Below, piece by piece: positions 1 through 7,786 of a stretch of DNA of 46,984 bases; within the stretch, counting starts at the first letter, position 1, and each line of letters starts with the position of its first letter. The position numbers and the translations under genes are program-made. The notes beneath the pieces were generated by a model. The model worked only from the letters and a program-made list of their open reading frames with translations. It did no database searches and had not been told where the DNA came from. Source of the stretch: Vibrio sinus (GTDB taxonomy: Bacteria; Pseudomonadota; Gammaproteobacteria; Enterobacterales; Vibrionaceae); NCBI RefSeq assembly GCF_023634645.1, contig NZ_JAMKMR010000026.1, positions 1 to 46,984 on the forward strand, written 5' to 3'.

Positions 1-154
1 CAATTTGTCTACTGTAGCTGGTCTCTTTTGATAGCTGCGATGCTCATGTACTAGCGTACACTGCGCTTCTCGCTTCAAAATAGCCTGCACTACAACGACA
101 AATTCCCCATCAAAGCAATAAAATGTAAGACTTTGATGAACAAAATTTAGCTGC
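1..154 (+). other. Spacer upstream of tRNA-Asp, probable rRNA operon tail
   Basis: There is no coding potential here. Two small hairpins are visible: TGTAC at 47-51 with GTACA at 56-60, and CATCAAAG at 108-115 with CTTTGATG at 131-138. In vibrios a tRNA-Asp commonly follows the 5S rRNA of an rrn operon, so this is probably the 5S-to-tRNA spacer. The 5S gene itself is not in the window, so the assignment is inferred from position. Confidence 0.4.
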
Positions 155-231
155 GGAGTGGTAGTTCAGTTGGTTAGAATACCGGCCTGTCACGCCGGGG
201 GTCGCGGGTTCGAGTCCCGTCCACTCCGCCA
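155..231 (+). tRNA. tRNA-Asp (anticodon GTC)
   Basis: This is a full 77-nt cloverleaf. The acceptor stem opens with GGAGTGG and closes with CCACTCC, followed by discriminator G and an encoded CCA. The anticodon loop contains CTGTCAC with GTC at 189-191, and the T-arm has GGTTCGAGTCC. The sequence is close to the enterobacterial tRNA-Asp. A rho-independent terminator follows directly, as expected for the last gene of an rRNA operon. Confidence 0.97.
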
Positions 232-246
232 TTGAATTTCATATGA

Positions 247-275
247 AACCTCAGTCGAATGACTGAGGTTTTTTT
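247..275 (+). terminator. Terminator after tRNA-Asp
   Basis: A perfect 10-bp stem (AACCTCAGTC at 247-256, GACTGAGGTT at 261-270) with loop GAAT runs into a T tract ending at 275. It is a strong intrinsic terminator, probably of the rRNA operon. Confidence 0.93.
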
Positions 276-535
276 GCAGCATAAAATTCATAAACGTATA
301 AACATACTTCGAATTTAGGAAGGACTCTGGATTCAGTACAGAGTCGGTATTTCCTAAGCATTTCTAATATTATCAGCGAGTTGTTGACATAATAATTGCG
401 CTGGAATCCGTCTCACACTTTTCTGCAACACACTTATTTTTGCAATAATATTTTGCGATAGATAACTATTGTGAATAATTAGAGTACAGTTAGTGCGCAG
501 TTTATAACTATTAATTAACTTTATTTTGAGATTGG
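276..535 (+). promoter_or_regulatory. Regulatory region upstream of nupC
   Basis: No gene is visible. The segment holds a long imperfect inverted repeat at 315-357. Further down are three TTGC-type motifs (TGCAAC 424-429, TTGCAA 440-445, TTGCGA 453-458) and a TGTGA half-site at 470-474. CytR and CRP jointly control nupC in enteric bacteria and CytR recognises TTGCAA-like octamers, so this pattern fits, but it is not proof. I could not fix a convincing -35/-10 pair. Confidence 0.35.
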
Positions 536-1747
536 ATGTTTGGTGTCTCTATGTTTGACTTGAGAAGAATATTATTCTTTATAGTAGGTGTATTGGTGGT
601 ACTTGCGCTTGCTTACGTGTTTAGTGCGAACCGTTCTGGTATTAAAAAGCGCCCTATCGTGCAAATGTTGGTGATTGAGCTGATTTTGGCTTGGGCACTG
701 ATGAAAACCACAGTCGGTTTAACCATTGTTGGTGGAATTAACGAGTTTTTCGTTAAGTTGATGGACTATGCGAACCAAGGTACTCAGTTCGTGTTTGGCG
801 ATCTGGCAGCAAAAGGCCACTTTGTATTCTACATGAATGTACTGATGCCAATTATCTTTATATCGGTGCTGATTGGGATATTACGTCACTTTAAAATTCT
901 GCCTTTTGTTATCAAATACGTCGGTTTGGGTTTAAGTAAAGTGAACGGTTTAGGCCGATTAGAGTCGTTTAACGCAGTAAGCTCACTACTTGTTGGTCAG
1001 TCAGAAAACTTCATTGCGATTAAACAGCTTATTCCACACATGACTAATGAGCGTTTGTTTACCCTTTCTGCTACTGCCATTTCAACAGTATCTATGTCAA
1101 TCGTGGGTTCTTACATGCAGATGATTGAGCCTCGCTATGTCGTAACGGCTATTTTGTTGAACATGTTCAGTACCTTTATCATTCTTTCTGTTATCAACCC
1201 ATATGAGTTGAAACAAGGTCAAGATCTTATCAACACTGAAGCTGAAGAGAAAAAGCAGAGCTTTTTTGAAATGCTTGGTGAATACATCATGGATGGCTTT
1301 AAAGTAGCCGTTGTTGTGTCAGCTATGTTGATTGGCTTTGTAGCACTTATTACCGCTATTAATAGTGTGTTTGACATGGTGTTTGGTGTGACTTTCCAAG
1401 CATTGCTCGGTTACGTATTCTCTCCAATAGCTTACTTGCTCAATATTCCTTGGCACCAAGCTGCTCAAGCAGGAGCAATTATGGCGACTAAAGTCGTGAC
1501 AAACGAGTTTGTTGCTATGATTGACTTGAAGAAATCCATTGGTCTTGATCACCATACTATTGGCGTGATTTCTATCTTCCTAGTATCTTTCGCTAACTTT
1601 AGCTCGATTGGCATCATCTCAGGTGCGGTTAAAGGTCTTTGCTCTGAAAAAGGCGATATCGTAGCGAGTTACGGCTTTAAGCTTGTTTATAGTGGCTTTC
1701 TCGTTAGCATGCTATCTGCCATCGTCGCAGGCCTAATGATTGTTTAG
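536..1747 (+). CDS. nupC: NupC concentrative nucleoside transporter
   Basis: This is a cation-coupled nucleoside symporter of the CNT family in the inner membrane. The protein has about 400 residues and is hydrophobic throughout. It carries the family signatures GQSENFIAIK near residue 160 and ATKVVTNEFVAM near residue 325, then SFANFSSIGII. Its sequence follows enterobacterial NupC more closely than the structurally studied V. cholerae CNT. Two starts are possible: ATG 536, with a weak GAG six to seven bases upstream, and ATG 551. Length does not decide between them. A terminator follows at 1768-1800, so the gene is probably monocistronic. CytR/CRP-like motifs lie upstream. Confidence 0.93.
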   Translation: MFGVSMFDLRRILFFIVGVLVVLALAYVFSANRSGIKKRPIVQMLVIELILAWALMKTTVGLTIVGGINEFFVKLMDYANQGTQFVFGDLAAKGHFVFYMNVLMPIIFISVLIGILRHFKILPFVIKYVGLGLSKVNGLGRLESFNAVSSLLVGQSENFIAIKQLIPHMTNERLFTLSATAISTVSMSIVGSYMQMIEPRYVVTAILLNMFSTFIILSVINPYELKQGQDLINTEAEEKKQSFFEMLGEYIMDGFKVAVVVSAMLIGFVALITAINSVFDMVFGVTFQALLGYVFSPIAYLLNIPWHQAAQAGAIMATKVVTNEFVAMIDLKKSIGLDHHTIGVISIFLVSFANFSSIGIISGAVKGLCSEKGDIVASYGFKLVYSGFLVSMLSAIVAGLMIV

Positions 1748-1767
1748 TGATTAGAAAATGCTACTTA

Positions 1768-1800
1768 AGCCCTGCCTAATTTTAGGCGGGGCTTTTTATT
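1768..1800 (+). terminator. Terminator after nupC
   Basis: AGCCCTGCCT at 1768-1777 pairs with AGGCGGGGCT at 1784-1793 (one G-T pair) across a 6-nt loop and is followed by a T run. Confidence 0.9.
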
Positions 1801-2043
1801 TTTTGTGTTGCGGGAATTTGGCTCTTTTCTAAATATTGTTACACGGTTTTGGCTCACGGCTCTGCGCATCATTGAGTAGCCAACAAATAAGTAATAGACC
1901 AATAGGGCAAATTTACGCACAATGGCGGCGGTATCCTTGTCATTGCCCATTGTGGTACAGGGTCTTGGATATGCTTGGCCAAAGATAAGCTCATATAATG
2001 TATGGCCTTGCGAATAGATGATATAGCCTAGGAGTATCAATAA

Positions 2044-3321
2044 ATGTCCGTTTACGACACGATCAGTGTTATCGCCGCAGTTGCGGTATTTATTTCATTA
2101 TTTAATCAGAGGTTTGGGCGTTTTCAAACGACAATAGCTATTACTGGCTGGTCCGTTGCTATTTCTGTTCTTGTCCTACTGCTTAGTAAGTTTGGTGTCA
2201 TTCCCCTACACCAGCAGCAGGATATGATTCACATGCTGAAAAATATTCAGTTTGATGACTTTTTACTTAAAGGTGTGCTAGGGTTCTTGCTCTTTGGTGG
2301 GGCACTAAATATTGAATTGACCCACTTAAAAGATCAGAAGTTCGAGATCCCATTTTTAGCGTTAGTCGCAACCTTATTTTCGACCTTCTTTATCGGTGGA
2401 TTACTGTATTTTATCTTGCAAAAGATCGGTATCCATATCGACTTCATTTATTGCACCCTGTTTGGCGCGCTAATTTCTCCAACTGATCCAATTGCGGTAT
2501 TGGCTATTGTCAAGAAAATGCGCGCTCCTCAACGTGTATCGACACAAATTGAAGGTGAATCGCTGTTTAATGATGGTGTGGGTTTGGTGGTATTTGTAAC
2601 GCTATTTGAAGTTGCATTTGGCAAGTCAGCGCCAACGGTCTGGAGCACGGCAGAGCTGTTCTTGCATGAAGCAGTAGGGGGGATTCTATTTGGCCTCGTA
2701 CTAGGCGTGTTTTTCCATTTCCTTATCAAACGTACACCAGATAGCATGATGCGACTTATCTTAACCATGTTGATCCCCACCGCAGGATACGTTTTGGGTG
2801 AGCACTTGGAAGTGTCGGCGCCGTTAGCCATGGTAGTGGCGGGTATCATTATTGGTAATGTCACTCGTAGTGGCATGGACAAGCAAGAGTCCCATCAGAT
2901 GAGTCACCTTTGGGAATTAGCCGATGAAATATTGAATGCGATTTTGTTCTTGCTAATCGGTCTGATTATGGTGACCTTTAGTTTCCATTATATTGATATT
3001 ATCGCGGTGGTTATCGCTGTGCCTTTGGTACTCTTGAGTCGTTATACGAGTGTCAAACTGTCATATGTATTGTTTAAGTGTTATCGCAAGTACAACCCAG
3101 AGTCGGTGAAGATTCTAACTTGGGGCGGCTTGCGTGGCGGCTTAGCGCTGGCGATGGCGATGGCTATCCCAACGGGAGCGCAAGTCGTTAACGGTGTCGA
3201 CATTAAAGAAATCATTGTCTTGATGACTTATGCTGTTGTTGTTTTTTCTATTATTGTCCAAGGCTCGACGATTACTCCTATGATCCAAAAAGCCAAAGAT
3301 TGGGAATCGAAAGGCTACTAA
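2044..3321 (+). CDS. CPA1-family Na+/H+ antiporter (NhaP-like)
   Basis: This is a monovalent cation/proton antiporter of the inner membrane, 425 residues with about 12 membrane segments. The family core is present: GALISPTDPIAV at 141-152 and GESLFNDGVGLVVF from 171, where the Asn-Asp pair (176-177) is the expected ion-binding site. WGGLRGGLALAMA lies near the C-terminus. There is no long cytoplasmic tail, so it matches the short bacterial NhaP type. An AGGAG lies about eight bases before the ATG. A TATAAT at 1994-1999 could be its -10 element, but no good -35 is visible. Substrate preference (Na+, K+ or Li+) cannot be read from sequence. Confidence 0.88.
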   Translation: MSVYDTISVIAAVAVFISLFNQRFGRFQTTIAITGWSVAISVLVLLLSKFGVIPLHQQQDMIHMLKNIQFDDFLLKGVLGFLLFGGALNIELTHLKDQKFEIPFLALVATLFSTFFIGGLLYFILQKIGIHIDFIYCTLFGALISPTDPIAVLAIVKKMRAPQRVSTQIEGESLFNDGVGLVVFVTLFEVAFGKSAPTVWSTAELFLHEAVGGILFGLVLGVFFHFLIKRTPDSMMRLILTMLIPTAGYVLGEHLEVSAPLAMVVAGIIIGNVTRSGMDKQESHQMSHLWELADEILNAILFLLIGLIMVTFSFHYIDIIAVVIAVPLVLLSRYTSVKLSYVLFKCYRKYNPESVKILTWGGLRGGLALAMAMAIPTGAQVVNGVDIKEIIVLMTYAVVVFSIIVQGSTITPMIQKAKDWESKGY

Positions 3322-3361
3322 TCGCAAAATGTGAACACGCCTCGAATATCGTAAAGACAAG

Positions 3362-3395
3362 AAAGCCCGCGTTCATGATGAAGCGGGCTTTTTAA
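3362..3395 (+). terminator. Bidirectional terminator between antiporter gene and hemY
   Basis: AAAGCCCGC at 3362-3370 pairs with GCGGGCTTT at 3383-3391, with T-rich tails on both strands. It lies between convergent genes and probably serves both. Confidence 0.88.
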
Positions 3396-3411
3396 TTCTC
3401 TGAATAGTGAC

Positions 3412-4593
3412 TTAGGCTTGCTTGAGCAACGATTCGGCTTTTTTGGCCACCTCGTTTGAGGCTTGAGTGAGGTTTTGCTTTTCTAACGCCTGCGCCAGGA
3501 GAAGATAATCTTGATAGCTAGTACGTATAGAGAGGGCTTTTTCTAGCAGCTGTTGTGCTTTGGACCATTGCTGATTGGTTATTTCAATGCGAGATAATGC
3601 GCTGAGGGCTTCAGCTTGATTTGGATCCTTAGTTAATGTTTCTTCTAGTAGCTGCTTTATCGGATGATTGTCCGCCAGTTCGATATTGGGTAGCAATAGC
3701 AGCAAACCGTCGATAGTCTGTTTTTTCAACGCTTCTTTAGCAATGGTAAATGCTTCAGAGTAGGCTTGCTTCTGGATGAGTAACTCGGTGACATGGACGA
3801 TGAGTGTTGAGTCACTTTTCACCTTCCTATTTAACTTATCCCAATAATGGATAAGTTGCTCGGTTCCTTGAGTCGAGGCAATATTGCTCAGCATGCCGCT
3901 GTGAGCCTGAACTTGCAAATCTAGCTGTTGCTGATTGTCGATGACCTTAGCTTTGCTGAGTTGAGGAATGATCTCAAGCAGGGCTTGCCATTGCTTTAAT
4001 CTCAAGTAAACGCTCTTCAAAAGATTGAGCACTAACGGGTTAGTATTGTGATCAGAATACAGATTGGACAAGGTTTCGCGTGCTTGCTTCAACTCGCCTT
4101 CTCTGATTTGTTGCCTGGCAAGGGTTAAGGAAACGGCGAGAGAGGAATTATCTTCTTTACGAGCAAGCTGCAAATATCTATCGCGTTTGGTCTTGTCGCC
4201 CATTTCAACAGCGGCTTCTGATGCCATTAGGTAACAAAGAAGAGGCATGTCATGGTGAGACACTCGGCGAGTGATTTTTTTCTCTGCTACTTTCCACTGG
4301 CCTTCGAGCAATTTGATGATGCCTTCGTTCGCATCTTGTCGAGAGCGTTTCACCTTTCTGATGGTAAACCAACGCCAAGTGGCAGAGCTTGAGCGAAACA
4401 GTTTTTTAAGAAGTGTTTCGGCTATGAATAAGATGGCCAGTGTGGCGACCAAAAAAATGACCAAAGTGGTGACGCTCATTTCTATGGTTTTATCTGCGAT
4501 AGAAATTAACACGTATCCTTGTTGTCCGGCATAGTGGGTGCCTGCGAATATTCCAGCACCCAGTACAACAAAGAGAAAGATTAATCTAAACAT
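3412..4593 (-). CDS. hemY: HemY-like TPR membrane protein
   Basis: This 393-residue protein has two N-terminal membrane segments (about 1-22 and 38-62), followed by a charged linker and a long helical region with tetratricopeptide-like repeats (for example LALARQQI, ALSALSRIEI and WSKAQQLLEKAL). That is the layout of proteobacterial HemY, the last gene of hemCDXY operons. It is not the protoporphyrinogen oxidase called HemY in Gram-positive bacteria. The molecular role is not firmly known. A scaffold role in haem synthesis at the inner membrane is inferred from the operon. It follows hemX directly and ends at a bidirectional terminator. Confidence 0.9.
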   Translation of the reverse strand: MFRLIFLFVVLGAGIFAGTHYAGQQGYVLISIADKTIEMSVTTLVIFLVATLAILFIAETLLKKLFRSSSATWRWFTIRKVKRSRQDANEGIIKLLEGQWKVAEKKITRRVSHHDMPLLCYLMASEAAVEMGDKTKRDRYLQLARKEDNSSLAVSLTLARQQIREGELKQARETLSNLYSDHNTNPLVLNLLKSVYLRLKQWQALLEIIPQLSKAKVIDNQQQLDLQVQAHSGMLSNIASTQGTEQLIHYWDKLNRKVKSDSTLIVHVTELLIQKQAYSEAFTIAKEALKKQTIDGLLLLLPNIELADNHPIKQLLEETLTKDPNQAEALSALSRIEITNQQWSKAQQLLEKALSIRTSYQDYLLLAQALEKQNLTQASNEVAKKAESLLKQA

Positions 4594-5753
4594 TATTTCT
4601 CCTCCGAAGTGAGGCTAGTGACATTTCGGCTAAGCTTCTGAGCGATGATTTTGGAGAGAATTTCTTGCGATTGCAGTTTCACTGGGTAATTCACTTGCAC
4701 ATTTTGTTGGCTAAGGTTGTGCAAAGTTTTCTCAAACTGTTTGACAGAAGTATTCTCTTGGTCAAAGAAGGAATCTGACCATTTAGACGCAGTATCTAGT
4801 GCGGTAGTGTATATCCCTTCCTTTTCGTCGTAGACGGCCCGAATCGCAAGATCGAGTTTGGCGACGATGTTTTCCCTTAAATAAAAGTCTTGTTTTGGAG
4901 AAAGTAGCGGAATGACGTTACCGTCACGAGTTCTAAAGGTGATAAAGTTCTTAGAAAACTCCTTGAGGGATGTCAGCAAGTTGGACTTCCAGTCACTGAC
5001 GTTAGAGGATACTTGATCTTCCTTATGAACTTTCTCTTTGGGTAAGATAGCATTCGCCAAAGGTAAGGTTGCGACTTGATTTTGTAGCGACATTAAACGC
5101 AGTACTAGGCCGTCGCGGTCGATAATTGGTAGCGCTTTTAGTGTGGTGATGTCATCTGCCATCGCCTTGCGTAGAGGGAAAAGGTTGGGGTCATTAAGTG
5201 CAGCGATACGCTGGTCTGCACTTTCCATCAGCTGTGTAGCACTAAACACATCATGTTCTAAATACAGTTTACGCGCGGCAAGTTTGACTAAGTAGTCCGC
5301 TTCAGCAAGAAGCCAGTCGTTAGGGCTACGCCCTTTCATGTCAGCGATAGCCATTTGTAAGCTTTTAATGCTCTTTTGCTTTTGTGCCAACTCGACTTTG
5401 GTTTGCTGGTTTAGTGCCGAGATGTCTTGCGATGCTTGGCTTTGTACTGTGTTTAATTGGCTGCTTAAGTTTGTCTCATTCTGTTTCAGTTGCTGCTTAA
5501 GCTGGCTAATTTGCTGCTGATATTGGATGTTGTTATGGTAGATTTCATAACCTAATCCACCACCTACGACTATCGAGATCAATAAAGCGAGAGCGCCTAG
5601 CTTCGACCCACGTTTATTGGCACCTTTTGTCTCGGCTGTGGGCGTGGCTTGGGGGTTATTCGTGGTTTTGCTGCGGTCTTTATTAGACGCTGATTGCTGG
5701 CTTGCATCGTCTTTTTTTTCAGAGTCAGTATGCTGATTGTTGTTATTTGCCAT
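4593..5753 (-). CDS. hemX: HemX, uroporphyrinogen-III C-methyltransferase-like membrane protein
   Basis: The protein has about 386 residues. A polar, low-complexity N-terminus (MANNNNQHTDSEKK, then Lys/Thr/Ser-rich) leads to one membrane segment (LGALALLISIVVGGGLGYEI), a Gln-rich coiled coil and the HemX domain (SPNDWLLAEADYLVKLAARK). Members are named after uroporphyrinogen methyltransferase, but I see no SAM-binding methyltransferase fold, so catalytic activity is doubtful. ATG 5753 was chosen because AGGA precedes it and MANNNN is a plausible N-terminus; a longer reading would run into hemD. It starts two bases after the hemD stop and its stop codon meets the hemY start, so the genes are translationally coupled. 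Confidence 0.88.
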   Translation of the reverse strand: MANNNNQHTDSEKKDDASQQSASNKDRSKTTNNPQATPTAETKGANKRGSKLGALALLISIVVGGGLGYEIYHNNIQYQQQISQLKQQLKQNETNLSSQLNTVQSQASQDISALNQQTKVELAQKQKSIKSLQMAIADMKGRSPNDWLLAEADYLVKLAARKLYLEHDVFSATQLMESADQRIAALNDPNLFPLRKAMADDITTLKALPIIDRDGLVLRLMSLQNQVATLPLANAILPKEKVHKEDQVSSNVSDWKSNLLTSLKEFSKNFITFRTRDGNVIPLLSPKQDFYLRENIVAKLDLAIRAVYDEKEGIYTTALDTASKWSDSFFDQENTSVKQFEKTLHNLSQQNVQVNYPVKLQSQEILSKIIAQKLSRNVTSLTSEEK

Positions 5754-5755
5754 GT

Positions 5756-6496
5756 TTAAAGGTCCTGTTTCATTTTGGATATAGCGCGCAAGATATCTTG
5801 ATTTGATGCACCTTGAGTACACGTGATTTGACGAAAGCCTATCTGCGTCGCTTTTTCTACAAGTCGCGGGCTAGGAAGTAATAAGTTAAGGCCCAATGCC
5901 CAATTTAAATGACTCGAGCTGAGTTGAGATAAAAAGTACTCCAATTGGTTGCCACTTGTCATAATGAGACTGTCAATATGCTGCGACTGCCAGAGAGGCA
6001 CTAGCTTAGCTGAATTAAATGGCAGCATTTTTCGCTGATACACCTCACTGTAGCTGACGTTGGCACCGCGAGCTTTTAATCCTTGATACAAGGTTTCTCT
6101 ACCACCATTGCCGCGAAGAATGAGAATATGCTGATTTGATAGCTGCTGTAATTCAGACATTGCTAAAAGGTGTTCACTGTCACTTATCAGAGGATGTAAG
6201 ACAGCTTGTTGTATCGAATTTTCGAGGGCTTGGGCAGTTTTTTTTCCAATAGCAAAGTATTTAGCTTGCGGCCAAGAGAGGTTTATAGCTTGCAGTTGAT
6301 GATGTGCATGAGTTGCGGCGTGCTGGCTGACAGCAATTAGGATATCAGCGTGTTGAATTTGTGCGCCAAGCTGGGGCAAATCCCTGCCAGGGATGATTTC
6401 CATGATTGGATGGCAAACGGCAGGAATTTGATGGTTAGTCAGCAGCCGACAGAGTTCTTGTCCTTGAGCTAGAGGGCGAGTGACCAGTATTGCCAT
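5756..6496 (-). CDS. hemD: Uroporphyrinogen-III synthase
   Basis: HemD cyclises and inverts ring D of hydroxymethylbilane to give uroporphyrinogen III, the branch point to haem, sirohaem and cobalamin. The protein has 246 residues, the usual length. It opens with MAILVTRPLAQGQEL, the typical HemD N-terminus, and contains the loosely conserved ILRGNGGRETL and SLIMTSGNQLEYF segments. HemD sequences diverge widely, so much of the assignment rests on the gene lying between hemC (stop 3 bp upstream) and hemX. Confidence 0.93.
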   Translation of the reverse strand: MAILVTRPLAQGQELCRLLTNHQIPAVCHPIMEIIPGRDLPQLGAQIQHADILIAVSQHAATHAHHQLQAINLSWPQAKYFAIGKKTAQALENSIQQAVLHPLISDSEHLLAMSELQQLSNQHILILRGNGGRETLYQGLKARGANVSYSEVYQRKMLPFNSAKLVPLWQSQHIDSLIMTSGNQLEYFLSQLSSSHLNWALGLNLLLPSPRLVEKATQIGFRQITCTQGASNQDILRAISKMKQDL

Positions 6497-6499
6497 TCG

Positions 6500-7438
6500 T
6501 TAATCGTGCTCAGAGTAGAGTTTTTCAAGAATGCCTTTCGCACCTTGGTCGAGCAACTGTTTTGCTAGGGTTTGGCCCAGTTGCTCAGCATCATCACGGT
6601 GGCCACGTATTTCACCGCGCACGATGTGCGAGCCATCAGGCTCACCGACTAAGGCTCGAAGCCACAGCGAGTCATTTTCTAACAGGGCATAGCTACCAAT
6701 AGGGACTTGGCATCCCCCTTCAAGAAATAGGTTTACAGCTCGCTCACATTTTACTCTATCTGCTGTGTCGGGATGACTTAGCGGAGCCAATAAAGCTTTG
6801 ACTCTCTCATCGTCGAGTCGACATTCGATCCCTACGGCACCTTGTCCTGCTGCTGGTAAGGACTGTGTCGCTTCTATATAGCTTTGAATACGAGTTTCCA
6901 AGCCAAGTCGTTTTAGTCCGGCAGCGGCAAGAATAATGGCGTCAAAGTCTCCGTTATCGAGCTTATTCAGGCGAGTGCCAACATTGCCTCTTAGCTCTTT
7001 AATCACCAGATCTGGCCGCGTTGCTTTGAGTTGGCATTGGCGGCGCAAACTGCAAGTCCCGACGGTCGCACCCTTCGGTAGCGCGTCGATGTCCGTATAT
7101 TGGTTGGAAACAAAGGCATCACGTGGATCTTCACGCTGGCAAATCGTGACCAAGCCTAGGCCGTCTGGGAACTCACCAGGGACATCCTTCATCGAGTGCA
7201 CCGCTAAATCTGCCCGTCCTTCTAGCATGGCAACCTCAAGCTCTTTCACGAATAATCCTTTTCCCCCCACTTTAGCAAGCGGAGTATCTAGGATTATGTC
7301 GCCTTTAGTTACCAGCTCTATCAGTTCGACTTCAAGGCCTGGGTGCTCAAAAATTAAGCGTTGTTTGACAAAGTTGGCTTGCCACAGGGCGAGAGGGCTT
7401 TTGCGAGTGGCAATACGAATTGGCTGAGATGTGTTCAT
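6500..7438 (-). CDS. hemC: Porphobilinogen deaminase (hydroxymethylbilane synthase)
   Basis: HemC polymerises four porphobilinogens into hydroxymethylbilane in the cytosol. ATG 7438 gives 312 residues, close to the 313 of E. coli, beginning MNTSQPIRIATRKSPLALWQ. Family motifs are visible: VGTCSLRRQCQL, ELRGNVGTRLNKL, and EGGCQVPIG, whose cysteine carries the dipyrromethane cofactor. An upstream in-frame start would add 32 residues unlike the family. It is the first gene of hemCDXY, divergent from cyaA as in enteric bacteria, so the shared 350-bp region carries both promoters. Confidence 0.97.
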   Translation of the reverse strand: MNTSQPIRIATRKSPLALWQANFVKQRLIFEHPGLEVELIELVTKGDIILDTPLAKVGGKGLFVKELEVAMLEGRADLAVHSMKDVPGEFPDGLGLVTICQREDPRDAFVSNQYTDIDALPKGATVGTCSLRRQCQLKATRPDLVIKELRGNVGTRLNKLDNGDFDAIILAAAGLKRLGLETRIQSYIEATQSLPAAGQGAVGIECRLDDERVKALLAPLSHPDTADRVKCERAVNLFLEGGCQVPIGSYALLENDSLWLRALVGEPDGSHIVRGEIRGHRDDAEQLGQTLAKQLLDQGAKGILEKLYSEHD

Positions 7439-7786
7439 GTCTGTTGAGTGCTGAAAGATAGTTAACCGTAATCCTACCATCCACTCGAGAAAAAGTATCA
7501 GTATTTGCTGGGGTTGATGAACAGGTGACAACAAAAAGCGAGCGGATTAAAATTAATTATGTGATTTATGTCTCGTTTGTAATATGGGCTATTATTAGAA
7601 AAAGGAGATACGTACCACACTATGTTCCAGCGAATACTGATAGGTGACTCTAAGGATGTGAGTTGTGGTGTATCGTTCAATTCTTTACCAATAAAATAAA
7701 AAGTGTTACATTGATCACGTTTTGGTGTGTATTTTGAACAAAATATAGTCAGGGCAATCGTTGATACTCAAACCAAGGATAGAACC
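7439..7786. promoter_or_regulatory. hemC/cyaA divergent control region
   Basis: This 348-bp AT-rich region lies between two divergent genes. The clearest element is the CRP-like site at 7704-7719. I see no supported gene in it. Individual -35/-10 boxes are not clear enough to assign. Confidence 0.5.
7704..7719 (+). promoter_or_regulatory. Putative CRP binding site upstream of cyaA
   Basis: TGTTA-N6-TCACG matches the CRP consensus TGTGA-N6-TCACA at 8 of 10 positions and lies 68 bp before the chosen cyaA start. In E. coli, CRP-cAMP represses cyaA from a site over its promoter, so a feedback role is plausible. This is inferred from sequence only. Confidence 0.6.

Noticed and set aside
1765..2040. 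91-codon minus-strand open frame between nupC and the antiporter gene
   Set aside because: It starts within the nupC terminator side, has no ribosome binding site, and has an incoherent composition. The interval is better read as the antiporter promoter region.
4593..5822. Longer hemX start at 5822
   Set aside because: It would overlap hemD by over 60 bp and add residues unlike the family, while ATG 5753 has a good ribosome binding site.
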